DNA of 64,000 nucleotides from VYFG01 sp965248685 (GCA_965248685.1 CBDFKC010000003.1:186001-250000); one strand, 5' to 3'. Counted from the first letter of the stretch, positions 1-8,465 are shown. Notes: a model not told the origin generated them from the sequence alone. Numbers and translations are program-made.

Positions 1-158
1 CCAATTGATGAGGATAAACCCATGGTGCCCAGCATGTAGAAGTTAGTCGGCTGGTCATCGATCATATGCAATTCCTGGCTGGGTAATCCGATGTTACAAA
101 TAACCAACTGGTCGGAAATAATCGGGGCAATCTCTTTAATAATTTCTGATCGAATCAT
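1..158 (-). CDS. comE: Sulfopyruvate decarboxylase beta subunit, N-terminal fragment
   Basis: From the ATG at 156-158 the gene reads leftward and leaves the window after 52 codons. Visible residues include IGLPSQEL and YMLGTMGLSSSIG, which resemble the start of the pyrophosphate-binding half of thiamine-diphosphate decarboxylases of the ComE type. The start lies one base after the stop codon of the alpha-subunit gene, so the two are almost certainly translated as a pair. ComDE converts 3-sulfopyruvate to sulfoacetaldehyde and CO2 in the cytoplasm. A phosphonopyruvate decarboxylase specificity cannot be excluded from so short a piece. Confidence 0.75.
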   Translation of the reverse strand, partial: MIRSEIIKEIAPIISDQLVICNIGLPSQELHMIDDQPTNFYMLGTMGLSSSI

Positions 159-159
159 A

Positions 160-657
160 TTAGTACCCACTCCAAAACGACGCATCGGTTAGTACCGCTA
201 CCGGCTTGTTGCACATAAACGTATATTTCAATATGTCATCAAGCTCTTCGACGTCCTCTTCTTTGTGAAAATGATAAGTAGGAATACCCAGCTGCCCAAG
301 TAGAGCTTTGGTATGAACCGCCATCTCCACCTGACAGGCAACTGGTTCACCAAGTTCCCCGCGATAACTGATCAACATGGGCAATGGCATTCGATAATAT
401 TGGGTCAGCGTTACAAGCGTATTAACGGTGACGCCAATAGCCGTATTCTGCATAATTATTGCAGCACGACTGCCTCCCATAAATGCGCCGGCGCAGAGGC
501 CTATTCCTTCATCTTCCTTGTTAGCCGGGATATGGTAGATCCCATCACTAGCTTCAACCTCATCAATTACACCTGCCAGTTGCTTACAGGGAACGGTAGT
601 CACAAAGTTGACATTATTGTTGACGAAATCCAAGACAATCTTTTTACTTACTGGCAT
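160..657 (-). CDS. comD: Sulfopyruvate decarboxylase alpha subunit
   Basis: A complete 165-residue protein, the usual length for the separate alpha subunit of ComDE. It shows the TPP-enzyme pyrimidine-domain pattern: TVPCKQLAGVID near residue 20, NKEDEGIGLCAGAFMGG near 46-62, then MQNTAIGVTVNTL and LISYRGELGE. The conserved glutamate in NKEDEG is where such enzymes activate the cofactor. Together with the adjacent beta subunit it should decarboxylate sulfopyruvate to sulfoacetaldehyde, a step in degradation of C3 sulfonates such as sulfolactate, cysteate and dihydroxypropanesulfonate. No sulfoacetaldehyde acetyltransferase is seen in the window; it may lie beyond the left edge. Phosphonopyruvate decarboxylase is the main alternative. 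Confidence 0.8.
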   Translation of the reverse strand: MPVSKKIVLDFVNNNVNFVTTVPCKQLAGVIDEVEASDGIYHIPANKEDEGIGLCAGAFMGGSRAAIIMQNTAIGVTVNTLVTLTQYYRMPLPMLISYRGELGEPVACQVEMAVHTKALLGQLGIPTYHFHKEEDVEELDDILKYTFMCNKPVAVLTDASFWSGY

Positions 658-968
658 CTAACTACTCCCTATTGCTGAATAAAATTGCGACTTATAGTGA
701 TGATCCGAAAGCTCTCAGACGATCAAATCAAAATTTTCATCTGGGAAATTCTTATGCAGACGAGCATCAATATTGCGTGCACACTTTTCCCGAGCTACTT
801 CCTACCAGGTCACTATTTTCATATATTTGTGTACTGATAGAGCATGAGTATATTTCGCCGACCAGGACTTGGGCAACACATGATTTGCAGTGGGCGTTAT
901 TAACTAATTCTTCCTGCCTCCGAGGAAACCTTTGCGGGGTCCAGGGCAATCCTGCCTTTCAACTTGAC
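658..968. other. Intergenic stretch, no supported gene
   Basis: This holds the comD promoter side and the 3' flank of the CAP-domain gene. An open frame on the plus strand (672-1076) crosses into the CAP gene antisense and has no recognisable features or ribosome site, so it is not called. Nothing else is seen. Confidence 0.5.
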
Positions 969-1562
969 TTACCCCCCTCTGGCAAAAACAAAAGTCCACT
1001 TTCGATCCACCTCTGCAGCACCCATATGAATAAATTGCCCATTCATTATGTTATTGCAATGGCCGGTACTGCCTAGCAATCCATTTGTTACCGACATCGC
1101 GGAGGTATATCCAAAAGCGATATTTTCTCCAAAGGTTGTCCAGGAATACCCGGCTAGGGTGATACGAGCGCCCGGACTGGAGCCATTGCTGCCGGTATGA
1201 TCGAAAAAATTATTGTCTCTCATGTCAGTGGAATGTGCCCTTGCTGCATTGGCCAGCTTGTTATTCCAGGTTAGAGCCGGGACCGGCGATCGCAGATTGC
1301 CGCCACAGAAAGTCGGTATACTTCTCGCCGCGTTGTGACGATTGAGCAACTCTCTTTCTAAAGCAGTTAAGCCGTCGCTCGGAGGTTTAACTGCACCTCC
1401 TCTTTTTGCATTCGCTACAATGTTTGGTATAACCATCCACAAGAAATCATCATTCTCGTCCGCCATCAGAACCGTAGGCCCGAACCCGACGAGCGTCATG
1501 AAACTGATCAGCAATGCAATCAACCAGTAACGTATTTCAAAAACAAGTTTAGTTTTAGTCAC
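969..1562 (-). CDS. Exported CAP-domain (SCP/PR-1-like) protein
   Basis: A 197-residue protein with an N-terminal hydrophobic segment (about residues 12-34) that serves as signal peptide or anchor. It is followed by a CAP domain: LLNRHNAARS near 72-81, LTWNNKLANAARAHSTDM near 98-115, FDHTGSNGSSPGARI, FGENIAFGY and a C-terminal GHCNNIMN segment. The two histidines (HST and FDH) and the glutamate in GENIA are the usual CAP cavity residues. Bacterial CAP proteins are secreted or periplasmic and their biochemical activity is mostly unknown. The start is GTG at 1560-1562 with only a weak purine-rich stretch upstream. No operon partner is apparent. Confidence 0.85.
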   Translation of the reverse strand: MTKTKLVFEIRYWLIALLISFMTLVGFGPTVLMADENDDFLWMVIPNIVANAKRGGAVKPPSDGLTALERELLNRHNAARSIPTFCGGNLRSPVPALTWNNKLANAARAHSTDMRDNNFFDHTGSNGSSPGARITLAGYSWTTFGENIAFGYTSAMSVTNGLLGSTGHCNNIMNGQFIHMGAAEVDRKWTFVFARGG

Positions 1563-2226
1563 GCGGATTTCTTATTTCCATTAATGACAATCAGAAGTAA
1601 CCGGAATGTTCCGAATCATCAGAAAGCTTTAGGATTCAGACCATGCTATCCCCTGTACATGGCCGGTGCTCAATACTAAGGAAATTTTCGACGATTAACA
1701 ATGTCCCAAATTTGAGACATTGTTATAGACGAATCCAACCATCAACTCTGATAAAAGTCCTAATCGGTGTACATTGACTAGCTCGCTCTACAACAAAAAG
1801 GGCACGGCAGACTCAGGCAACACTCTATAATGCTCGCGCAGTACTTGGGTTCACGTGGAATCTGAAGGTCAGGTAATTAGTGAGTAAACTACCTAACAAG
1901 CAACGACGACAATATCAACAAAGAGCGCTAGCGGCGGGCTATGGCTAGTCTGGTGATTGCTCGAAATCCGCGGACCACAATCTACTGAGTTAGGTCTTTT
2001 TTCCTGCATGATTAATACCTTCGATAGTTCTTGTCGTTATCCAATTTTTACTCGTAATGTCAATTTCATCAAGTGCAACATAAGTAAGCGGCAATAGGGC
2101 AAGTGTAGCTCTGGTAACTAAGACGATTTAGTTTCAAAACATTTGCCTTTTTTATGGCATAAGCACCCTGATCTGGAAATGGCGCGAAACTGGTGCTAGA
2201 GTGACAGTACTAGCCATTTTAAGGAT
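1563..2226. other. 664-bp intergenic region with a long palindrome
   Basis: No coding frame is convincing here. It contains the divergent upstream regions of the CAP gene and the oxygenase gene at 2227. The one clear structure is the 28-bp near-perfect palindrome at 1697-1724, listed separately. A 23-codon frame from GTG near 1880 was seen but has no support. Confidence 0.5.
1697..1724. promoter_or_regulatory. 28-bp near-perfect palindrome, candidate operator
   Basis: The left half begins AACAATGTCCCAAA and the right half is its reverse complement except for one pair, so 13 of 14 positions pair about a central AATT. It lies about 135 bp upstream of the CAP gene start and 500 bp upstream of the oxygenase gene. 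A length of 28 bp with no spacer suits a dimeric regulator or activator site better than a terminator, since no T-run follows. Which regulator uses it is unknown. Confidence 0.4.
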
Positions 2227-3102
2227 ATGCCCCAGTTCAACAGCCGCCAATACATCATGAATCTGGATTCAATCATCAATTTAACCCAGTATCCAATTAG
2301 CAATTTGGAGAATCCACTGGGACAGACTCTTGTCTCAAAATGCCAGCAACAACTAGAGCTATCCGGCGCCTGCGTATTACCCGAGTTCATCAAGCCAGAC
2401 GCACTGATACAGGTTCTTAATGACGTGGATAAAATTATTCCGGACGCATTTCAGGTAGATCATGTATTTGCCTACGACGATACCGGAAGTAAGTTTGAAG
2501 GCGACTCAAAACAACAATTGCCGCCTGATCATCCGAGAAATTTTGGTTCGCTGACGAAAATTCGCTTTATTGCAAGAGACTTGATTCCAGAAACTAACCC
2601 GGTTTTAAACTTATTTTGTCGCTCAGAAATGACCGACTTTATCGCCCGGGTAATGGGTATGCCGAATGCATACCCCTATGACTGTCCCTTGTCATCCTGT
2701 GTTTTTACCGTTGCAGAGCAAGATGAGTTGCAGGACTGGCACTTTGACGGGATAGACTTTATCGTGACCCTGATGTTGCAAAACTGTGTTGACGGCGGAA
2801 ACTTCGAATACGTTCCGGGATTGAGGAGTTCTGAAAAAGGAGATGATTTTGCAAAAGTTTCCAGAATATTAAAAGGGGATCGGGACCTGGTCGAAACACT
2901 ACCTCTGACCCCAGGTGCATTGACTATATTCAAGGGGCGCTACAGCCTCCACCGGGCTTCTCCAGTACAGGGCGATGGCAGAAGAGTTATGGCTGTTTTG
3001 TCCTACGAGGATCAACCCGGCCGTAAAAGTGATGACGATTTTTTAAAACTGTTTTATGGAAGAACGGCGGATCAGGCATTAGAGCGAAGAGAAAAATTGT
3101 AA
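2227..3102 (+). CDS. PhyH/ArpA-like Fe(II)/2-oxoglutarate oxygenase
   Basis: A 291-residue protein of the non-heme iron, 2-oxoglutarate-dependent oxygenase superfamily. The metal triad is visible as HFD in WHFDGIDF (His172, Asp174) and His242 in YSLHRASP. An arginine of GDGRR (about 252-253) is placed to bind 2-oxoglutarate. The overall pattern resembles the family that includes ArpA and the BesD/HalD amino-acid halogenases. The intact Asp in HxD, where halogenases carry Gly or Ala, points to hydroxylation instead. The substrate is unknown. The ATG at 2227 has an AAGGA unusually close to it; ATG 2257 is an alternative start. It faces the PLP lyase gene tail to tail. Confidence 0.75.
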   Translation: MPQFNSRQYIMNLDSIINLTQYPISNLENPLGQTLVSKCQQQLELSGACVLPEFIKPDALIQVLNDVDKIIPDAFQVDHVFAYDDTGSKFEGDSKQQLPPDHPRNFGSLTKIRFIARDLIPETNPVLNLFCRSEMTDFIARVMGMPNAYPYDCPLSSCVFTVAEQDELQDWHFDGIDFIVTLMLQNCVDGGNFEYVPGLRSSEKGDDFAKVSRILKGDRDLVETLPLTPGALTIFKGRYSLHRASPVQGDGRRVMAVLSYEDQPGRKSDDDFLKLFYGRTADQALERREKL

Positions 3103-3172
3103 TTTTTGGATTTGATCTGATAGTGCCGAGATTATTATAGTCAGAATTCTGTCCAAAGCCACTTATAGTCCG

Positions 3173-4354
3173 CTAAAATGCTTCAATTGCCTGAGAAAGT
3201 CGATCGAGCGCGGGGCATAGTTTTGACCGCGGGCACGCAATGTTGAGTCGGGCGAAACCAATCCCTTCGTCGCCAAACGTCTGTCCCCGAGTAACTGCCC
3301 ATTCAGCTTGGTTCCGTAGAAAGCTGGTTAGTTCATCGGCGCTCAATCCAAGGGATCGAAAGTCCAACCAGGTTAAAAAGGTCCCTTCTGGTTCAATCAA
3401 TTTAACCCCTGACAATCCAGAAAGACGTTGCTGGACGATATCCAAATTACCTTCCAGGTAACTTATGACCGAATCCAGCCAAGGCTCTCCCGCTTTATAA
3501 GCGGCTTCCATTGCAACACTCGCAAAAGCGTTGTTTTTGTTTACCGTCAGGCGGCTGTTTTCTACATTTAATACTTTTCGTTTTGCTTCATCGGTGATGA
3601 TGGTAAATGAAGAGCAACAGGCTGCAATATTAAAAGTCTTGGCTGGCGATACCAGGGCGATTGCATTGTCGGCGTATTCAGGCCCCAGCGAGGCAAAGGG
3701 AGTATATTTGTGTCCCGAAAATGTGATGTCCCCATGAATCTCATCAGCAACTACGATTACCCTGTTGCGTCGACATATATCACCTAATCGTGTTAAATCA
3801 TCTCTACTCCAGACTCTCCCGATCGGATTATGCGGATTGCAAAGGAATAGCATTTTGCTTTTTGAATCAGACGCTAGTTGCTCTAGTCCCGCAAAATCCA
3901 TTTTATAGTGTCCATCGTAGAGAACCAGTGGATTCAGCACTAAATTGCGATGGTTCTCTTTGATAATGTCGTAGAAATCGAAGAATACCGGCGGTTGTAC
4001 AATGATTCCATCCCCAGGGCTTGTAAAGGTTGATGCAGCAATCGCTAAGCTATTTAAGATGTTTGGAGCACGTAGAATGTGGGTTTCATCGACCACCCAG
4101 CCATGACGCTGGTGCAACCACCCTGTCAATGCTGACAATAAACTATTTGGTAATGCTTCGTATCCAAATATTCCGTGGTTCAGGCGTTGTTGGAGGGCGT
4201 CGAGAATTGCCTGGGATACTCTAAAATCCATGTCGGCTACTCCCGCTGCAAACAAGTTTTCACCATTCTCACCCAACACAATTGGATGTGTTTTAAGCGC
4301 TGGAACTTTACGTCGATCAATAACTTCATCGAAATTAAAGTTAACGTCACTCAT
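3173..4354 (-). CDS. MalY/PatB-type PLP-dependent C-S lyase
   Basis: A fold-type I PLP enzyme of the MalY/PatB group (cystathionine beta-lyase or cysteine-S-conjugate beta-lyase). Landmarks are AAGVADMDF near residue 37, LCNPHNPIGRVW in the middle, VVADEIHGDI (PLP ring Asp), the PLP lysine in SPAKTFNIAA, and RLNIACPRS at the end. The length of about 393 residues is normal. I place the start at ATG 4352-4354; a TTG just upstream is possible. It is the last gene of the arsR-aqpS-arsH cluster, beginning 4 bp after the arsH stop codon. That location is unusual and suggests it acts on a thiol or cysteine conjugate made during arsenic stress, which is inference. Confidence 0.85.
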   Translation of the reverse strand: MSDVNFNFDEVIDRRKVPALKTHPIVLGENGENLFAAGVADMDFRVSQAILDALQQRLNHGIFGYEALPNSLLSALTGWLHQRHGWVVDETHILRAPNILNSLAIAASTFTSPGDGIIVQPPVFFDFYDIIKENHRNLVLNPLVLYDGHYKMDFAGLEQLASDSKSKMLFLCNPHNPIGRVWSRDDLTRLGDICRRNRVIVVADEIHGDITFSGHKYTPFASLGPEYADNAIALVSPAKTFNIAACCSSFTIITDEAKRKVLNVENSRLTVNKNNAFASVAMEAAYKAGEPWLDSVISYLEGNLDIVQQRLSGLSGVKLIEPEGTFLTWLDFRSLGLSADELTSFLRNQAEWAVTRGQTFGDEGIGFARLNIACPRSKLCPALDRLSQAIEAF

Positions 4355-4358
4355 CAAT

Positions 4359-5099
4359 CTAACCCGGGGTGGAGTTAACTCTCGCTATTAGCGCATCACC
4401 ACTTTCAACCCTTTCGGAGTATCGGTCGACCAACTGTTCTGACCGCCCCCTTGTCAGATAGGTGAATTTGATCAATTCTTCGAGTACGTCAACAATGCGA
4501 TCATAGTAGGCAGACGGTTTCATTCGATCATCGTCGTCGAACTCGGTGAACGCCTTTGGTATTGAAGACTGGTTCGGGATAGTTATCATCCTCATCCATC
4601 GTCCAAGCACTCGCAGTTGATTGACTACATTGAAACTTTGCGAACCGCCGTTAACTTGCATTACGGCTAACGTTTTACCCTGGGTTGGTCGTACTGCCCC
4701 TGTTGATAACGGAATCCAGTCAATCTGCGACTTAAATATTCCGGTCATTGCGCCATGACGTTCAGGTGAAATCCATACCATACCTTCCGACCAACAGGCT
4801 AATTCCCTTAATTCTTGAACTTTTGTGTGATCAGCATCAACTGAATCCGGCAGCGGCAAACCCTCAGGGTTAAAGGTTCGAGTTTCTGCACCAAAGTGAC
4901 GCAGAATATATGCGCTCTGTTCGGCAACAAGTCTTGAAAACGATCGTTTTCTTAATGAGCCATACAGAATTAAGATTCGTGGTGGATGTCCATCATCACA
5001 CTCAGTCTTATACAAATTGGGATCAACCGAGCGTACTTTATCCAAATCAAGAGTAGGCAGTTGAGACAGTGCTACTGTTTTTTCCGTACCACCCTTCAT
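4359..5099 (-). CDS. arsH: ArsH NADPH-dependent flavoprotein
   Basis: A 246-residue protein that matches ArsH throughout: the FMN phosphate loop GSLRKRSFSR near residues 48-57, WISPERHGAMTG near 109, FKSQIDWIPLS, RPTQGKTLAVMQVNGGSQSF, and WMRMITIPNQSSIPKAF. ArsH oxidises trivalent methylated and aromatic arsenicals to less toxic pentavalent forms using FMN and NADPH, in the cytoplasm. Its ATG overlaps the stop codon of the aquaporin gene by four bases (ATGA), and the lyase gene follows after four bases, so all are in one transcript from the arsR promoter. Confidence 0.95.
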   Translation of the reverse strand: MKGGTEKTVALSQLPTLDLDKVRSVDPNLYKTECDDGHPPRILILYGSLRKRSFSRLVAEQSAYILRHFGAETRTFNPEGLPLPDSVDADHTKVQELRELACWSEGMVWISPERHGAMTGIFKSQIDWIPLSTGAVRPTQGKTLAVMQVNGGSQSFNVVNQLRVLGRWMRMITIPNQSSIPKAFTEFDDDDRMKPSAYYDRIVDVLEELIKFTYLTRGRSEQLVDRYSERVESGDALIARVNSTPG

Positions 5100-5776
5100 T
5101 GGCTGTCAATCTCGCTCGACCTATTGGTGAATAATCTGCTACATATAAATAGGGCACATACAGCGCCGAATAGTTGAGCAAGGATAAAAGCAGGAACGTG
5201 GGCCGGGAAAATGCCCGAAAAAGTATCGGTTAAGCTGCGTGCAATGGTGACCGCTGGATTTGCAAAGGAGGTAGAGGCTGTGAACCAGTAAGCGGCGGTA
5301 ATATACAACCCAACAGACATCGCTACCGCTTCCCGTTTTACATGTATCGTTCCCAATATAACGAAAACCAGTCCGAATGTAGCAACCCATTCTGATAGCC
5401 ATTGCGCGCTACCAGTTCTTAACTTTTGAGATGTTTGTATAATGTCCAGTTCGAACATCATATGTGCACATACCGCTCCGGTAATTCCGCCCAGTATTTG
5501 GATAAAAACATAGAAAAATGAATCCCTTTTTGATAACTCTCCTTGCAGCGCAAAAACTAAGGTAACAGCAGGGTTAAAGTGAGCCCCAGACAATGGCCCC
5601 AGCGCTGTAATAAGTACCACTAATATTGCACCAGTTGGAATGGTATTACCCAACAGTGCAATGGCTACATTACCGCCAGCTAGATTCTCTGCCATAATGC
5701 CCGATCCAATAACGGTGGCGAGTAAAAAAGCAGTGCCGATAAATTCTGCGAGATAGCGTTGAATTGGGGAATACAT
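5096..5776 (-). CDS. aqpS: AqpS-type aquaglyceroporin of the arsenic operon
   Basis: A 226-residue MIP-family channel with six predicted membrane spans and two NPA loops: HFNPAVT (Asn68-Ala70) and FANPAVTIAR (Asn173-Ala175, with the selectivity arginine at 180). The arrangement arsR-aqpS-arsH is the same as the Sinorhizobium meliloti arsenic operon, where AqpS replaces an ArsB/Acr3 pump and lets trivalent arsenicals flow out of the cell. No arsC reductase is present between aqpS and arsH here, unlike that operon. The stop codon overlaps the arsH start, and arsR ends 14 bp upstream. Confidence 0.9.
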   Translation of the reverse strand: MYSPIQRYLAEFIGTAFLLATVIGSGIMAENLAGGNVAIALLGNTIPTGAILVVLITALGPLSGAHFNPAVTLVFALQGELSKRDSFFYVFIQILGGITGAVCAHMMFELDIIQTSQKLRTGSAQWLSEWVATFGLVFVILGTIHVKREAVAMSVGLYITAAYWFTASTSFANPAVTIARSLTDTFSGIFPAHVPAFILAQLFGAVCALFICSRLFTNRSSEIDSQ

Positions 5777-5790
5777 AAACTAGTAGTGTA

Positions 5791-6099
5791 TTAAAAACAA
5801 GTTTCTTCCGTTTCTGCGTCTACACAGCACTCACTCAGTAAAAAATCAGCTAAGGCTCTTATTTGTTTAAAGTTCGCAATATTGATTACCTGCCGACCAT
5901 TTTTAGTTTGTTTTATCAGGTCAGCATCGGCTAAATATCGTAGGTGATGCGCAAGCGTGGACGCAGGTACATCAACTGCCTTTTGTAACGCTCCCACCGT
6001 TAGACCATCATGACCGGCACGGACAAGCTTCTTCAGGACAGTTAACCTGGGGGCAGCGCCGGCTGCAGCGAACCCGTGGGATGCATTCAAAACATTCAT
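5791..6099 (-). CDS. arsR: ArsR-family arsenic-responsive repressor
   Basis: A 102-residue winged-helix protein of the ArsR/SmtB family; the recognition helix lies around VPASTLAHHLRYL (about 44-56). The C terminus ECCVDAETEETCF supplies Cys91, Cys92 and Cys101, the same spacing type as the C-terminal As(III) site of Acidithiobacillus ferrooxidans ArsR (Cys95, 96, 102). That supports arsenite or antimonite sensing at the end of the protein rather than in the DNA-binding helix. It heads the aqpS-arsH-lyase operon and probably represses it through the palindrome just upstream. No Shine-Dalgarno sequence is obvious before its ATG. Confidence 0.92.
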   Translation of the reverse strand: MNVLNASHGFAAAGAAPRLTVLKKLVRAGHDGLTVGALQKAVDVPASTLAHHLRYLADADLIKQTKNGRQVINIANFKQIRALADFLLSECCVDAETEETCF

Positions 6100-6116
6100 A
6101 TGGTAAAAATTTAATT

Positions 6117-6136
6117 CTAATAAACTAGTTTATTAG
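6117..6136. promoter_or_regulatory. Perfect 20-bp palindrome, arsR operator
   Basis: CTAATAAACTAGTTTATTAG is identical on both strands and lies 18 bp before the arsR start codon. On the minus strand a TTAGAAT that can serve as -10 overlaps its end, so a protein bound here would block RNA polymerase. Size and position are those of ArsR-family operators. It should control arsR-aqpS-arsH and the lyase gene. Confidence 0.75.
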
Positions 6137-6360
6137 TTATTTTTTGGAATTACAACTAACTTTCGAAGTAGACCTAAGTGTTAGATGGTTTACTGGTCAG
6201 ATCACAGTGTCGTACTCATCTTGCATAAGATGATAGGACCACATTCTCTTATTTTGTACTACACATCAGTAAACGGTTTTGAGTTAGTTGACCACAAACG
6301 ATTCGGATGTCCCCAACGCAAATTACCATTTAGTGTCGAATATCCATCGATAAGTAACCA

Positions 6361-7251
6361 CTATATCTCGATCGGCACCGTTGGGTGATTACCCCACTCC
6401 GCCCATGAGCCTACGTAAGCGCTTATCTGAGGATAGCCCAGGTGCTTCAGCATGATATAGGTGTGGGATGAGCGGTGGTGGGTTTGGCAATATACGATTA
6501 TTTCCTTATCCGGCGTCACACCTTGTGAAAGAAAAATGGATCGCAGTTCCTCTTCGTTGCGTATTCGAAAATTGTCATACGGGTCGGTTGCGTCTATCCA
6601 TTCCAAATTGACTGCCCCGGGAATATGCCCTCCCCTCTTTGCCCGTACATCTTCGCCAGCAAATTCTGCTTTACTACGTGCATCAAGGATAACAACGTTC
6701 GGATTCCTGGTGTTAAGCAAAACAGTATCATATTCGACTAACTCCTTGCCTATGGATCCGACTCTATACGAGCTGGCTTTACCTGGTGTAATGTTATTTG
6801 TTATCGGAAAACTGGCATCATCCCAAGCGGCAAATCCACCGTTTAGCAATGAAAACGAACGATGACCCACTATATCCAGAGTCCACAACAAGCGAGACGC
6901 TGCAGTTCCTGAATCGTCGTCGTATGCGACAACATGTGTTTCTGGGGTCAACCCAATCCTGGAGAATAACGCCGACAGATGCTTAGCGCTTGGCAACAGT
7001 CCTTTTACGACGCCGTCAGCCCTAAGCAAATCTGGGTAGGGTAGTGACACCGCACCCGAAATATGTCCATCGACACAGGTATCTAATATGCGCACATCAA
7101 TGACAAGCACATTCTCATCATCAAGGTGCTGTACCAGTTCCTGGGGTTGAAGTACGAGTGGTAACTCGACGCGATCTGGTTGCAGATCCTGTGGAAAGGC
7201 CAGAATGTGGCTTTTTTCTAACTGTGTTGATACATCTGTAAATGGATTCAC
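6361..7251 (-). CDS. Tandem-rhodanese sulfurtransferase
   Basis: A 296-residue protein with two rhodanese domains. The inactive first half shows VLIDVR-type and GHISGAVSLPY motifs near residues 48-75, and the second half repeats them as VVILDARSKAEF and GHIPGAVNLEW. The active cysteine is Cys255 in the loop YCQTHHRSS, which differs from the CRSGKR-type loop of mitochondrial rhodanese. Such enzymes move sulfane sulfur from thiosulfate or 3-mercaptopyruvate to an acceptor; the donor cannot be told from sequence. It is cytoplasmic (no signal peptide). It stands alone, 260 bp beyond arsR on the same strand, and reads toward the arsenic operon. Confidence 0.85.
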   Translation of the reverse strand: MNPFTDVSTQLEKSHILAFPQDLQPDRVELPLVLQPQELVQHLDDENVLVIDVRILDTCVDGHISGAVSLPYPDLLRADGVVKGLLPSAKHLSALFSRIGLTPETHVVAYDDDSGTAASRLLWTLDIVGHRSFSLLNGGFAAWDDASFPITNNITPGKASSYRVGSIGKELVEYDTVLLNTRNPNVVILDARSKAEFAGEDVRAKRGGHIPGAVNLEWIDATDPYDNFRIRNEEELRSIFLSQGVTPDKEIIVYCQTHHRSSHTYIMLKHLGYPQISAYVGSWAEWGNHPTVPIEI

Positions 7252-7610
7252 TATTTAATTTCCCGAAACTAGATTTGAATGTATTCGCGACCAAAATCAT
7301 GCGAATGCTAAATTTGGAATAGCTCGAAGTGAGCCAGTTTACGGGGAATGCGGAGTGTGGGTTTTAGTCTAGCAAGAGTGAGATATTCAGTTGCGAACGG
7401 AAGCCACCACAGCATTCCCCGTTGTACAGAGACAACAGGTGAAATTTGTGGTACTGGGCAGACGTGTTCGGTAAACTGAATTCATGTACTAAAAATATCA
7501 CTTTCAGTGACCTGACGCAATACATTTATCTTAAGGAATCATGGGGTCAGTAAGGTAACTGTGCCTTTATTTACCATCCATAATTACAACACCAATCCCA
7601 ATCTTTAAAG
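7252..7610. other. Intergenic region with nested inverted repeats
   Basis: No gene is supported. Between the rhodanese promoter side and the end of the TauD gene lie two nested inverted repeats (7335-7478), listed separately. Confidence 0.5.
7335..7478. repeat. Nested inverted repeats, possible small element remnant
   Basis: CAGTTTAC (7335-7342) pairs with GTAAACTG (7471-7478), and CGGGGAATGC (7342-7351) pairs perfectly with GCATTCCCCG (7412-7421). On the left the two arms are contiguous, while on the right about 49 bp separate them. That pattern could be a large RNA hairpin with a bulge, or the ends of a non-coding mobile element with an internal insertion. No terminal target duplication was identified. 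Confidence 0.4.
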
Positions 7611-8465
7611 CTAAACTGGTTTTTCGCCTGATGCAGTTGTTCTGTGCATCAGTCGATGCATTTCCGGTCCGTAGTCGACCACTACATAGTGCATCGCACA
7701 ACGATTATCGAACATCACAACATCACCGACTTTCCAACGATGCCGGTATACGTTATCTGGACGTGTGGCCTGTTCGTATAAATAATTGAGTAACGGATTG
7801 CTTTCTTCCTCTGTCATCCCAGAAAAACGGATGGTGTAAATGGGGTTCACGAACAGGTTCTTTTTACCATTCGACCGGTTGGTACGCACTACAGGGTGGC
7901 TGACTGGAGGCGGTACATTGTCGATTGGTACGTTGTATCGCTGCGAATTGTTTCGCTCCACCATCCTGCTCGACGAATGTTCGGCAGCAAGTTGTTCGAG
8001 GGTTCTCTGCAGCCCCGGAGACAAATTCTCGTACGCTCGCCGCATACTACAGAACAACGTATCACCGAGCCCTTCGGTAATTTCCCGACAATACAACACG
8101 CTTCCAAGCGGAGGTCGTTCGGAGAATGTGATATCGGAGTGCCAGACATCGTTTCGCCCATTCACCCACTGTTTATTCTTGTGTTCAAGCACAAGGATCT
8201 CAGGGTACCCTTCAAGGATAGCGCTTCTGTAGAGCGGGTGCTGTTCGACCGACCCGAAGTGCGCGGTGAATGCAATTTGCTCTGTCGGCGTCAGGTGCTG
8301 ATCGGGAAACACCAACACGCTGTACTCTTCGAAGGCAGCACGAATCGCCTCGACTGAATCTGTATTGACCTTACTGATATCGACACCTTCGACAACCGCT
8401 CCGAGAGCGCCGCTACCAGGGCGGATCGATAGTGGTCCAATGGCTTGATGCGATTGCGCTTTCAC
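7611..8465 (-). CDS. TauD-family taurine-type dioxygenase
   Basis: A 284-residue Fe(II)/2-oxoglutarate dioxygenase closely fitting TauD in length and motif spacing. WHSDITF gives His109 and Asp111, the distal histidine is His259 in CAMHYVVVDYG, and Arg271 in EMHRLMHR binds 2-oxoglutarate. TauD (His99, Asp101, His255) hydroxylates taurine so that it falls apart to sulfite and aminoacetaldehyde. The comDE genes at the window edge make a sulfonate substrate plausible, but TauD relatives also attack alkyl sulfates, herbicides and other acids. The gene is alone on the minus strand, divergent from a second TauD-like gene. Confidence 0.85.
   Translation of the reverse strand: MKAQSHQAIGPLSIRPGSGALGAVVEGVDISKVNTDSVEAIRAAFEEYSVLVFPDQHLTPTEQIAFTAHFGSVEQHPLYRSAILEGYPEILVLEHKNKQWVNGRNDVWHSDITFSERPPLGSVLYCREITEGLGDTLFCSMRRAYENLSPGLQRTLEQLAAEHSSSRMVERNNSQRYNVPIDNVPPPVSHPVVRTNRSNGKKNLFVNPIYTIRFSGMTEEESNPLLNYLYEQATRPDNVYRHRWKVGDVVMFDNRCAMHYVVVDYGPEMHRLMHRTTASGEKPV

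Noticed and set aside
672..1076. A 134-codon plus-strand frame
   Set aside because: It runs antisense into the CAP-domain gene, has no ribosome site, and its residues fit no family. The CAP gene on the other strand has clear motifs.
1880..1948. A 23-codon frame starting GTG in the first large gap
   Set aside because: Too short, no ribosome site and no features.
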